This document shows, piece by piece, positions 25,692 to 33,950 of a stretch of DNA of 64,000 nt (the stretch's first letter is position 1; each line of letters opens with the position of its first letter). The stretch covers positions 1-64,000 of the forward strand of contig JAITRC010000009.1 of the NCBI GenBank assembly GCA_031288615.1. Direction: 5' to 3'. The DNA comes from Tannerellaceae bacterium. Lineage in GTDB: Bacteria; Bacteroidota; Bacteroidia; Bacteroidales; Tannerellaceae. The notes under the pieces are model-generated. The model saw only the letters and a list, made by a program, of their open reading frames with translations. It was not told the DNA's origin and ran no database searches. A program made the position numbers and the translations under genes.

Positions 25692-27590
25692 ATGAGAAAG
25701 TTTCATCTCTACTTACTGTTCTGGTTATGTCTGAACAGTGTGTTTATCGGTTGCAACAAAGAAAAAGAGGATATACTCGTTGATATTACTCTTACAACAG
25801 AGTTGGATCCGGTAGAAAAAGGTTCTTTCAGTGTAGAACAAAGAGACAGCCGTCCTGTCATATTGGGTAAACAGAAAGAAAATCCTTATTCGGTAAAGAA
25901 CATGCAAATCGCATTAGATTCTCTCCTATCATATGCAACCGTAGTCGGAGACGGAGAATTGCGATCTGCCGATATATCTATCCAAGCATTGGAGAATGTA
26001 TCAATCAGTACTACCGATTTATACGTGCGTTTTTTACCTCAGGATACAACAGGCTATGAGGCATTGCAGCAAGACACGACATTGGAATTATTTAACTATC
26101 CTCTTGACTATGAAATTGTCCAGACAGGTGATTATTTATTCGATCCCACTCTTGGTGATAATGAATATACATGGCGTTACGCAGTAGTGCCTCCTTCCTA
26201 CCAACCTCCCCAAGGCGTTATTTATGAGGTTCTGGAAGAACTTTTTATTATCGAACACAGTGAAGGGTATAGCGAGGAAGTACTTTTAGAAACAGAGACG
26301 GCTACAAGAAGTGTGGGTATTTCTAAAGGGTTTATCGACTCCAATCTTCGTGAGGCGCTTATAGCAACCTCTTTTGTTCTTACCGGCAACGGCGACGAAA
26401 TCCGGAAAAATGAAGTATCGAATACCAGAAGTACGATAACAACCTGTAAAAGAAAATGTATCCTATGGGGAACCGTTTGCTGGACAAGTTGTGACACTCA
26501 ATATTATCCGGAAGGTTACATAAAAGTAAATACGCCTTCGGGTAACGTGGGTTTAAAGGGAGTGAAAGTACGAACATCCCGCTGGTTTCATAGTATCAGC
26601 ATGCGGACGAATGCTTCTGGTTACTATTGCTCTTCGAGTGACTATTATGATGATATCTTGATAGGTAATTCCGCTCATTATGAAATTATTTTTGAGGGGT
26701 TAAGGGATAGTAGTTCGTGGACTCTGAGTAGAAGCTTATTTGGAGCTTTATGTTTGTGGACAAATTCTTACGGAGCCGGTTATCACACCCCAGCAGGCCA
26801 TTCGGTAACCTTTCATACCAATAGTGATTCTTGGGGTAAGGCTGTATTGAGCAATGCGATTTACGATTACATCACCTACGCAAAATCGGAAGGAATCAGT
26901 CTGCTGCCAAAGTATATAGATATAGCTAACAAAGAATCAAACAATTTAGAGTCATCAGCCCCTCTTTTAACGCAGCATCTTAATCTTTCATTGGTATATG
27001 ATTCTCCTTTATGGGGAACTGGTGCCGTTTTCTTGGGTTACGCAGCCTTAGGATGGGCTTTACCCGATTTAATACTTCGGTATACAAATAGTTTGGATAA
27101 ATACAACGATATTACCGCAATTGTATGGCATGAATTGACTCATGTCAGTCAGTTAGAACGTATGAAAAAGGAAAAAGGATACTTCTGGGCTTCCGACTAT
27201 TGGAGTCATATCGTGTTGCAGGAAGCGTCAAACGATATGAACAACGGTGTTACTTACGGTACTAAGGGAAATGCAAACTGGCAAATTATTGCACTCACTG
27301 AGGGTTGGGCTTATTACAGAGAATGGAGGATGGCAATTGATCACTTAGGATGGAGAGATGCTATGAATATCTCGTCAGATAATTCTGGTAGAGAAAGGTA
27401 TTTCACAACTCTACAATTCCCTTACAGTTATGGAGCAATGTATGATAGCTTGGTCATTGCCGGATGTAGTTATCAAAACATAGAAAAATCACTCTGTACA
27501 TATAATCTTATAGAGTTTAGAAATACACTCATCGCAAAATACCCAAGTAAAAAAGACAGAATAACCACTATTATTAAACAGTATGAATAG
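25692..27590 (+). CDS. Lipoprotein with HEXXH (gluzincin-like) metallopeptidase motif
   Basis: A 632-residue protein not assigned to a named family. It begins with a lipoprotein signal (LLFWLCLNSVFIGC, Cys near 21). The first 230 residues are beta-rich; a cysteine cluster (CKRKCILWGTVCWTSC, about residues 255-270) precedes a carboxypeptidase-regulatory-like stretch (GNVGLKGVKVRTS). Near the end is VWHELTHVSQLERM, an HEXXH zinc site at residues 480-484, followed by ALTEGWAYYREW, whose Glu537 is placed as the third ligand of a gluzincin. A peptidase role is therefore likely but not proven. It overlaps the next lipoprotein gene by 8 bases and looks like a recent accessory gene: AT-rich, with lipoprotein neighbours. 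Confidence 0.7.
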   Translation: MRKFHLYLLFWLCLNSVFIGCNKEKEDILVDITLTTELDPVEKGSFSVEQRDSRPVILGKQKENPYSVKNMQIALDSLLSYATVVGDGELRSADISIQALENVSISTTDLYVRFLPQDTTGYEALQQDTTLELFNYPLDYEIVQTGDYLFDPTLGDNEYTWRYAVVPPSYQPPQGVIYEVLEELFIIEHSEGYSEEVLLETETATRSVGISKGFIDSNLREALIATSFVLTGNGDEIRKNEVSNTRSTITTCKRKCILWGTVCWTSCDTQYYPEGYIKVNTPSGNVGLKGVKVRTSRWFHSISMRTNASGYYCSSSDYYDDILIGNSAHYEIIFEGLRDSSSWTLSRSLFGALCLWTNSYGAGYHTPAGHSVTFHTNSDSWGKAVLSNAIYDYITYAKSEGISLLPKYIDIANKESNNLESSAPLLTQHLNLSLVYDSPLWGTGAVFLGYAALGWALPDLILRYTNSLDKYNDITAIVWHELTHVSQLERMKKEKGYFWASDYWSHIVLQEASNDMNNGVTYGTKGNANWQIIALTEGWAYYREWRMAIDHLGWRDAMNISSDNSGRERYFTTLQFPYSYGAMYDSLVIAGCSYQNIEKSLCTYNLIEFRNTLIAKYPSKKDRITTIIKQYE

Positions 27591-28083
27591 GTCTTTGTAT
27601 TTATATTTCATACTTTGTTTGATAGGGTGTGATAGAGAAGTAGATACTACTTTTGAATATACTAAGGCGTTGATAAACGAAACGGGGAAGGTTCTTTTCT
27701 ATAGTATCCGAACTACAGCCGGTAGTGATAGTACTTTTTCACATGGTTATGACAGTATCGGATTTTATTTTGTACATTATAATAAGATCATGATTCCTCC
27801 TATTGGCCCATATCACATAAGTGTTGAAGGGATCAGTATGCGTGAAGAACTATTATATAATCTGACTGACACTTCTTTTTTTCGATTCAATTTAAACAGA
27901 ACTACCTGGAGTAAGAGGGATTCTATCTACCAGGATAATATTACATATACTGTATTCTCCGGTTCCAATAGAGGTATGCATTCGAAGTACTTTGAAACAT
28001 TGAGATTCACAAATAATATTTCCGATCTCATGCAGAAAGATTATACGTTGCCGGAGAAGTTTCCGGAGTATTATACAAGGTAA
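27583..28083 (+). CDS. Small lipoprotein, paralogue A
   Basis: A 166-residue lipoprotein of unknown function with lipobox LIGC (Cys16). It is beta-rich, with TKALINETGKVLFYSIRTT and a region HGYDSIGFYFVHY. Its last 22 codons are the same as those of the gene 0.5 kb downstream (ending DLMQKDYTLPEKFPEYYTR), and both proteins share the pattern LVNET...YY...D/Y.SVDLMF, so they are paralogues. It starts inside the end of the HEXXH gene, so the two are likely one operon; it may be an inhibitor, chaperone or partner of that protein, which is conjecture. Confidence 0.65.
   Translation: MNRSLYLYFILCLIGCDREVDTTFEYTKALINETGKVLFYSIRTTAGSDSTFSHGYDSIGFYFVHYNKIMIPPIGPYHISVEGISMREELLYNLTDTSFFRFNLNRTTWSKRDSIYQDNITYTVFSGSNRGMHSKYFETLRFTNNISDLMQKDYTLPEKFPEYYTR
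28024..28079. repeat. 56-base repeat, copy 1 (end of paralogue A)
   Basis: Identical over 56 bases to 28604-28659 and encoding the shared C-terminal peptide of both lipoproteins. The rest of the two genes is diverged, so identity confined to the 3' ends suggests gene conversion or selection on the RNA or peptide. Confidence 0.9.
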
Positions 28084-28102
28084 TGCATAGCCTCGTTATT
28101 GA

Positions 28103-28112
28103 GGGGGGGGGG
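28103..28112 (+). repeat. Ten-G homopolymer tract
   Basis: A run of ten G between the two paralogous lipoprotein genes, just after a CCTC/GAGG mini-hairpin. It lies 2 bases before an ATG (28115) and 42 before the better-placed ATG (28154). Such tracts slip during replication. Confidence 0.9.
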
Positions 28113-28153
28113 CAATGAGGAAGCCAAATAACAGATATAGTATCCAGCAGGTT

Positions 28154-28663
28154 ATGAAACAAGGGTTAATTACATTGTGTATTTTCGCATTTCTCTCCTG
28201 TACCCATAGGGAAAAATGGTCGGTTACTTTGCATAAATCATTGGTCAATGAAACAAATACAGATTTATATTATGAAGTACACACAGACAAAGGTGTTAAC
28301 AGTATATTTGTGAATGCTTTTGATAGTGTAGATCTGATGTTTTATAAAGAAGACATTGTTGAGTCTTCAATATTGCTTTCTACTATTTTGCAAGATAGGA
28401 TAAAGATAGAAAAAGAAAGCCTGTATAGTCTCACGGATACGAGTAAATATGTGTATAGTCTCACCTACGAAATTATTCCCAAGCAAGGGAAAACAGAAGA
28501 GGAAAAAATTTTTGCTCGACACCTTAGCTGGGAACTTGGGGATGGGTCTACCGACAAAAACACCGTGATCATTGTTAAATTAAATGCAACAGATTCTATC
28601 ATTGATCTCATGCAGAAAGATTATACGTTGCCGGAGAAGTTTCCGGAGTATTATACAAGATAG
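28154..28663 (+). CDS. Small lipoprotein, paralogue B
   Basis: About 169 residues from ATG 28154, which directly precedes a lipoprotein signal (MKQGLITLCIFAFLSC, Cys16); an earlier ATG at 28115 would put 13 polar residues before it. The body shows LVNETNTDLYYEVHTD and FDSVDLMFYKEDIV, echoing paralogue A, and the C-terminus is identical to it. The function is unknown. The gene ends 8 bases before the convergent lamin-tail-domain gene. Confidence 0.65.
   Translation: MKQGLITLCIFAFLSCTHREKWSVTLHKSLVNETNTDLYYEVHTDKGVNSIFVNAFDSVDLMFYKEDIVESSILLSTILQDRIKIEKESLYSLTDTSKYVYSLTYEIIPKQGKTEEEKIFARHLSWELGDGSTDKNTVIIVKLNATDSIIDLMQKDYTLPEKFPEYYTR
28604..28659. repeat. 56-base repeat, copy 2 (end of paralogue B)
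   Basis: Second copy of the repeat at 28024-28079, followed, like the first, by a short CCTC/GAGG hairpin. Confidence 0.9.
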
Positions 28664-28671
28664 TGCCTCTA

Positions 28672-30171
28672 TTAACGAGGGTGGACAAGGAAGACTTGCT
28701 TAAAGTGGCGAACGATTCCTTCCTTGTGATACACCTCTGCATAAAAAATGTACATCCCATACGGCAACTGTTCTCCCCTTTCATTACAGCCATCCCATAT
28801 TTCTTCGCCCTGTAAATTCCATAGGTTGGAAATGGGGAGGACAGCCCGTCGATGTCCTTCCGTATCATACACAAAAAGCTTGCATTTATATCCGGAACGA
28901 TCTACTTGATAAGGGATTACATATACTTTTCTTGACTTGTCATATCTTAGCGGAGAGATAGCTACTGCTTGATTAAGTATCTCATTCGATGAGGGAGTAT
29001 CAGAATTGGAAGGTAGGACAGGTACTTTTCCACCCATGGGGAAGGAGTTAGCTGAGCCGGGTGTCCCTCCTCTACTGTCGGACGAAATATACCACCATTC
29101 TCCTTCTCGTTCCCACGACTTTCCTGTTTCTGCTTGAGGGTACCAGACACTGTCTATCACATAGCCTTCCGAATCAAGGATTGACAAAGACTTCCCTGTA
29201 TTCACCAGCTGGGCAGGAAAGTTTTCTATTCCCCTACCGACACCACCTTCGTCTACCGTGATATCTTTCCCCGACCTATATAGCACCATATATTCACCCG
29301 CACCTAAGATCCCTCCACCCAAGTCCACTTTTCTTCCGTCGTAAATGAAAAGGCAGCCTGTCAACGAAAAAGGTTCTTCCGACAGGTTACACAGCTCCAC
29401 ATACTCCGTCTCCTTTAGACCGGTCACTCCTTTCGGATTAGCCATCACCTCACTGATAATCAGCATCCCCACCTTCGGGGATACAGGCTCTTCTTTAGGC
29501 TCCTCTGGTGGGGAAATAGGCTCTTCAGGTTCTCTCGTGTGACGAAATTGTGCAATAGCCACATCATCCACATACTTATCCATGCCATGCTTTCCACTAT
29601 ACGTCATCCCAATCATAAAATAGCCGGTTTCATCCGGTAGCGTCAGATTGGCCGTTCCCTCCTGTACAAATTGGCTCTCTCCCTGCACCTTGCTATATAG
29701 CGTCATTAGTCCGTCTTCTGTCGCCTCCACTTTTATTTCCACTTCCCGAGGCCCTTCAAACAAACTTCTTCCTTCTATTAGCACTTCTGTTTTCCCCGTC
29801 TCTTTTCTCTGACAAAGGCTAACATTCTTTTTGGTATACCCTAAGCGAACATATACCGCCTCTTTTTTCTCTTCTGCCGAGAGGCTCCATAGGTATACAC
29901 TTATATAATTTGCTGTCGTCCCCGCATATTCATTCGTCACCGTGAATGACCAGGTGTTTTCTCCCTGCGGTACACCATAGAGAGAGATCAGGGCATCTCC
30001 TTTCTCTGCCATCCACAACTGCAATCTCCCATTGTTTACCCGAAACTTTCCTGTATCTCCCTCCCACGGATAATTATCTCTTATCCACCCCCCTTCAAAG
30101 GTTTCTTGCATTTGTGCATAGCTCGCGGACAAAAGCAACAGTCCTTCTAATACTAAGATTGCTTTTCTCAT
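28672..30171 (-). CDS. Secreted lamin-tail-domain (LTD) protein
   Basis: A 499-residue exported protein (signal peptide ending near SASYAQ). Residues about 20-215 look like a jelly-roll domain (LRLGYTKK, VDDVAIAQF). A Pro/Glu linker (EEPISPPEEPKEEPVSP) follows, then an LTD domain with MLIISEVMANPKGVTGLKET, EYVELCNLSEEP and LNTGKSLSILDSEGYVIDSV. The C-terminus (QLPYGMYIFYAEVYHKEG) resembles FlgD-like Ig or T9SS-associated domains. The reading frame overlaps the GltD-like gene by 4 bases. LTD proteins in Bacteroidetes are often cell-surface or DNA-associated; the function is unknown. Confidence 0.75.
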   Translation of the reverse strand: MRKAILVLEGLLLLSASYAQMQETFEGGWIRDNYPWEGDTGKFRVNNGRLQLWMAEKGDALISLYGVPQGENTWSFTVTNEYAGTTANYISVYLWSLSAEEKKEAVYVRLGYTKKNVSLCQRKETGKTEVLIEGRSLFEGPREVEIKVEATEDGLMTLYSKVQGESQFVQEGTANLTLPDETGYFMIGMTYSGKHGMDKYVDDVAIAQFRHTREPEEPISPPEEPKEEPVSPKVGMLIISEVMANPKGVTGLKETEYVELCNLSEEPFSLTGCLFIYDGRKVDLGGGILGAGEYMVLYRSGKDITVDEGGVGRGIENFPAQLVNTGKSLSILDSEGYVIDSVWYPQAETGKSWEREGEWWYISSDSRGGTPGSANSFPMGGKVPVLPSNSDTPSSNEILNQAVAISPLRYDKSRKVYVIPYQVDRSGYKCKLFVYDTEGHRRAVLPISNLWNLQGEEIWDGCNERGEQLPYGMYIFYAEVYHKEGIVRHFKQVFLVHPR

Positions 30172-31574
30172 AGTGGGGTAAGGCGGTGGTGCATAGCCGC
30201 AGCGGCTTGGCGACCGTCCCCCATAGCAAGAATAACCGTAGCTCCACCGCGAACAATATCTCCGCCCGCATACACCTGTGGTAGTGAGGAAAGAAGGGTA
30301 TCTGATTGAACCGTAATAGTTCCTCGACGGCTTATCTCTAATCCATGAAAAGCTTTTGAGATAAGGGGATTAGGCGATACACCCACACTCACAATGACAA
30401 CGTCGGCATCTATCGTCTCTATTGCACCCTCAATAGGGATAGGTGAACGGCGACCGGAAGTATCGGGATCACCCAGACGCATCCTTTGGATACGCACCTG
30501 ACGAACCATACCCTGTTCATCGCCCAAATATTCCACCGGATTACAAAGCGTCAGGAATTCGACACCTTCCTCTTTGGCGTGGCGAATTTCTTCAAGGCGG
30601 GCGGGCATCTCTTCTTCGCTACGACGGTATATGATCATCGCCCGCTCTGCACCCAACCGCAGGGCGGTACGCACGGAATCCATCGCTGTATTCCCACCGC
30701 CCACAACAGCCACACATTTACCCATACGCACCGGCGTGTCGCTCTCCGGGTCAGCCGCATCCATCAGGTTGACCCGCGTCAGGTATTCGTTAGAGGACAT
30801 GACCCCGACAAGATTCTCGCCGGGGATATTCATAAAGTTAGGCAATCCGGCACCTCCGGCCACGAAAATCCCTTGGTATCCTTCCGCAAGAAGCTCTTCG
30901 TAACCGAGTGTTTTCCCCACCACACAATTTGTCACAAAGTGTACACCAAGACGCCGCAATCCCTCTATTTCCACCTCAACGATACGGTTCGGCAGGCGGA
31001 ACTCCGGAATGCCATATTTTAACACACCGCCTATTTCGTGCAACGCCTCATACACTGTCACCTCATACCCCCACTTAACCATATCTCCCGCAAAGGACAA
31101 TCCTGCCGGCCCCGAACCGGCCACTGCCACCTTGATGCCGTTCGACGGCGCACGTTCCGGCAAAATCATTTGCCCGCTTTCCCGCTCATAGTCCGCCGCA
31201 AACCGTTCCAGATGACCTATAGCGACAGCCTCTTTTTTCATCTTCGTGTGTATACAGCGGCTTTCGCACTGCTTCTCCTGAGGGCAAACACGGCCACACA
31301 CGGCCGGTAGAGCACTCGTCTCACGCAACGTACGTGCAGCATCAAGATAGCGTCCCTCCTCAATGTGCTTGATAAACACAGGTATTTGCACCCCTACGGG
31401 GCACCCCTCCACACAACCCGGCCTCGCACAACCCAAACAGCGTTGCGCTTCCCGTTGCGCCTGCTCCGCAGTGAGACCACTGTTAACCTCCTCAGTACGT
31501 ACTCGGCGACGATAGTCGGCCGGTAATTCGGTCATGTGTACACGGGGTAATGCTGTACGCTCTTTATTAGTCAT
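30168..31574 (-). CDS. NADPH-dependent glutamate synthase small-subunit-type oxidoreductase
   Basis: A 468-residue flavoprotein. It has an N-terminal pair of 4Fe-4S motifs (CLGCARPGCVEGCP and CGRVCPQEKQCESRC), an FAD Rossmann motif (VAVAGSGPAGLSFAG) and an NADPH motif (VAVVGGGNTAMDSVRTALR), then the C-terminal VYAGGDIVRGGATVILAMGD. The length and lack of extra domains fit the homotetrameric GltA/GltD type. No large glutamate synthase subunit is in the window, nor an NfnA-like partner, so it could serve as NADPH oxidoreductase for another enzyme. It is 32 bases after hisG. Confidence 0.85.
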   Translation of the reverse strand: MTNKERTALPRVHMTELPADYRRRVRTEEVNSGLTAEQAQREAQRCLGCARPGCVEGCPVGVQIPVFIKHIEEGRYLDAARTLRETSALPAVCGRVCPQEKQCESRCIHTKMKKEAVAIGHLERFAADYERESGQMILPERAPSNGIKVAVAGSGPAGLSFAGDMVKWGYEVTVYEALHEIGGVLKYGIPEFRLPNRIVEVEIEGLRRLGVHFVTNCVVGKTLGYEELLAEGYQGIFVAGGAGLPNFMNIPGENLVGVMSSNEYLTRVNLMDAADPESDTPVRMGKCVAVVGGGNTAMDSVRTALRLGAERAMIIYRRSEEEMPARLEEIRHAKEEGVEFLTLCNPVEYLGDEQGMVRQVRIQRMRLGDPDTSGRRSPIPIEGAIETIDADVVIVSVGVSPNPLISKAFHGLEISRRGTITVQSDTLLSSLPQVYAGGDIVRGGATVILAMGDGRQAAAAMHHRLTPL

Positions 31575-31606
31575 AGTCGGTGCGTAATCATAGATGACAT
31601 AACCGG

Positions 31607-32458
31607 TCAGGGTATCATTTTCTCAATGGGCAAAACCAATATTCCTTCTGCTCCCAATTTCTTCAGCTGTCCGACAACAGTCCAAAACTCCTTATCGGTA
31701 ATCACCGACTGTACGGAAAACCAATTCCCGTCAGCCAGTGGCGTCACCGTAGGGCTTTTCACCCCGGGCAAAAGGCGGGTAATCTCCGTCAATCTTTCTT
31801 TCGGTGCATTCAGCAACACATATTTTTTCCCTCGTGCACGTTGCACGGATTCGATGCGGAACAACAATTCATTCAAGACAATCTCCTTTTCCGGCGACAG
31901 GGTATGACTGGCCAGTAGCAACGCTTCACTCGAAAGGACTGTCTGCACCTCTTTCAGGCGGTTACTGACCAATGTGCTCCCCGAACTGACTATATCGAAG
32001 ATTGCATCCGCCAAACCTATACCCGGCGCTATCTCCACCGAACCGCTGATTGTATGCAGATCTGCCTGTACACCCTGTGTTCGCAGGTATTCTGAAAGGA
32101 TAATCGGATACGACGTAGCTATCTTTTTCCCTTCGAACCAGGACAGCCCTTGATAGTCCTCATCTTTGGGGATAGCTAAGGAGAGACGGCAACGGCTGAA
32201 TCCAAGACGTTTGACCATGCGTGCTTTCCGTCCCTTTTCTACGTATTCATTTTCACCAACGATTCCGGCATCCGCGATACCGTCCGCCACCGATTGGGGA
32301 ATATCATCATCTCTCAAGAAAAGCAGCTCCACCGGAAAACCATCCGCCGGTAATAATAGAATACGTTTCCCCTCGTTTACCTTTATGCCCGCTTCACGGA
32401 GCAGACACATTGTTTCTTCATACAAACGCCCCTTTGATTGTATAGCAACACGCAACAT
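31607..32458 (-). CDS. hisG: ATP phosphoribosyltransferase, long form
   Basis: About 283 residues, the long HisG class with a C-terminal regulatory domain (from about residue 215, RLTEITRLLPGVKSPTVTPL) for histidine feedback. Catalytic segments are LRVAIQSKGRLYEET, DAGIVGENEYVE, and DAIFDIVSSGSTLVSNRLKE. It starts histidine synthesis from ATP and PRPP. ATG 32458 gives the family-typical N-terminus; an upstream ATG (32467) adds three residues. The other his genes are not next to it. A near-consensus minus-strand box (CACCTTTG, 32522-32529) may be its promoter. Confidence 0.93.
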   Translation of the reverse strand: MLRVAIQSKGRLYEETMCLLREAGIKVNEGKRILLLPADGFPVELLFLRDDDIPQSVADGIADAGIVGENEYVEKGRKARMVKRLGFSRCRLSLAIPKDEDYQGLSWFEGKKIATSYPIILSEYLRTQGVQADLHTISGSVEIAPGIGLADAIFDIVSSGSTLVSNRLKEVQTVLSSEALLLASHTLSPEKEIVLNELLFRIESVQRARGKKYVLLNAPKERLTEITRLLPGVKSPTVTPLADGNWFSVQSVITDKEFWTVVGQLKKLGAEGILVLPIEKMIP

Positions 32459-32545
32459 ACTCTTCACCTTACAGTTTTAACACTTTTAATCTCATGAAAC
32501 CTGTCAGGATTCATAGAGCCTCAAAGGTGGGAAGAATATTTCAAT

Positions 32546-32553
32546 TATCTTTG
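32546..32553 (+). promoter_or_regulatory. -7 box (TATCTTTG) of nusA-infB
   Basis: Exact TAnnTTTG, 93 bases before nusA; the transcript would begin right at the stem-loop 32562-32600. Confidence 0.6.
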
Positions 32554-32561
32554 CCCTCGTT

Positions 32562-32600
32562 ACTAAGGTCAGGAGGGGACGAGGAGTCCCCTTTCTTAGT
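32562..32600 (+). promoter_or_regulatory. Leader stem-loop of nusA-infB
   Basis: Two nested perfect stems: AGGGGAC/GTCCCCT with a GAGGA loop (32574-32592) and ACTAAG/CTTAGT outside (32562-32567 with 32595-32600). It lies at the expected 5' end of the mRNA, so it could protect the 5' end or mediate autoregulation by NusA; no rimP gene precedes nusA here. Confidence 0.6.
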
Positions 32601-32640
32601 GTGTGCGGATTTGTATTTTTAAGAATACGGCATAGTAGAC

Positions 32641-33918
32641 ATGGCTAAAAGAGCGGAAACGGTTAGCATGGTTGAGACCTTGGCGGAGTTCAAGGATCTC
32701 AAAAATATTAACGAGGAAACCATGATTAAAGTCTTGGAGGAATCGTTCAGGAGCAGCATAGCCAAAATGTCCGGCACGGACGAAAATTACGACATCATAG
32801 TAAATCCCAAGAAGGGTGATGTTGAGATATGGAGGAATCGCGTGGTCGTGGAAGAGGGGGCATTGATCGATGCGAATTTGGAAATAACACTTGAAGAAGC
32901 CAAAAAAATTGACCCCGATTGTGAAGTAGGTGAAGAAGTCACCGACAAAGTCTTTTTTGAATCCTTTGGACGGCGTGCTATCCTGAGTCTACGCCAGACC
33001 TTAGCCATGAAGATTCTCGACCTGCAAAAGGATGCTTTGCTGGAGTCTTACCGTGAACGCCTTACGGGATTAGTTGTCGCCGACGTCTATCAGGCATGGA
33101 AGAGGGAGGTGCTCTTGTTGGATGATGAAGGGAATGAACTAATTCTTCCTAAGCAGGAACAGATCCCCGCCGACTTCTACCGTAAGGGGGATACCGTACG
33201 GGCTGTTGTCAAGGAGGTGGATTTGGTGAACAATATGCCGCGTATCATCCTCTCCCGTGCGGATAATAACTTCCTCAAACGACTCTTTGAGCTGGAAGTT
33301 CCCGAAATCAACGACGGATTGATCACCATTAAAGCGGTTGCCCGAATACCCGGTGAAAGGGCTAAAATAGCCGTTGAGTCTTACGACGATCGGATTGACC
33401 CCGTAGGGGCTTGCGTGGGAATGAAAGGTTCACGTATACACGGGGTGGTTCGTGAGTTGAAAAATGAAAATATTGACGTCATTATCTATACCGCTAACAC
33501 CGCTCTTTTTATCCAGCGTGCATTAAGTCCGGCTAAGGTATCCTCTATCAAACTGTATGAGGAGGAGAGACGCGCCGAAGTCTACATGCGCCCCGAAGAA
33601 GTCTCTTTGGCCATAGGACGTTCCGGACAAAACATCAAGTTGGCTTGTATGTTGACAGGTCATACCATTGACGTTATCCGTGACATCGAAGGGGCCGAAG
33701 AAGAAGACATTTACCTTGATGAGTTCGCCGACGAAATTGATATTTGGGTCATTGACGCCCTCAAAGCCATTGGGTGTTATACCGCAAAGTCCGTCCTGAA
33801 CAAAGATAGAGGTGAAGTGATAGAACTCTCCGACTTGGAAGAACAAACGGTAGACGAAGTCTTACGTATCCTGCGTAGCGAATTTGAAGGAGACGAAGAG
33901 CTTGTCCCGGAAAACTAA
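32641..33918 (+). CDS. nusA: Transcription termination/antitermination factor NusA
   Basis: A 425-residue protein of normal Bacteroidetes size. The N-terminal RNA-polymerase-binding domain precedes an S1 domain (residues about 130-200, DTVRAVVKEVDLVNNMPRII), then two KH domains (PVGACVGMKGSRIHGVVREL, VSLAIGRSGQNIKLACMLTG) and a C-terminal helical tail. It acts with RNA polymerase in pausing, termination and antitermination. It starts a nusA-infB operon; the usual upstream partner rimP is missing from the leader. Confidence 0.97.
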   Translation: MAKRAETVSMVETLAEFKDLKNINEETMIKVLEESFRSSIAKMSGTDENYDIIVNPKKGDVEIWRNRVVVEEGALIDANLEITLEEAKKIDPDCEVGEEVTDKVFFESFGRRAILSLRQTLAMKILDLQKDALLESYRERLTGLVVADVYQAWKREVLLLDDEGNELILPKQEQIPADFYRKGDTVRAVVKEVDLVNNMPRIILSRADNNFLKRLFELEVPEINDGLITIKAVARIPGERAKIAVESYDDRIDPVGACVGMKGSRIHGVVRELKNENIDVIIYTANTALFIQRALSPAKVSSIKLYEEERRAEVYMRPEEVSLAIGRSGQNIKLACMLTGHTIDVIRDIEGAEEEDIYLDEFADEIDIWVIDALKAIGCYTAKSVLNKDRGEVIELSDLEEQTVDEVLRILRSEFEGDEELVPEN

Positions 33919-33950
33919 CGAGGAGACGCAAGTAGAATAAAAGAGCGTGT

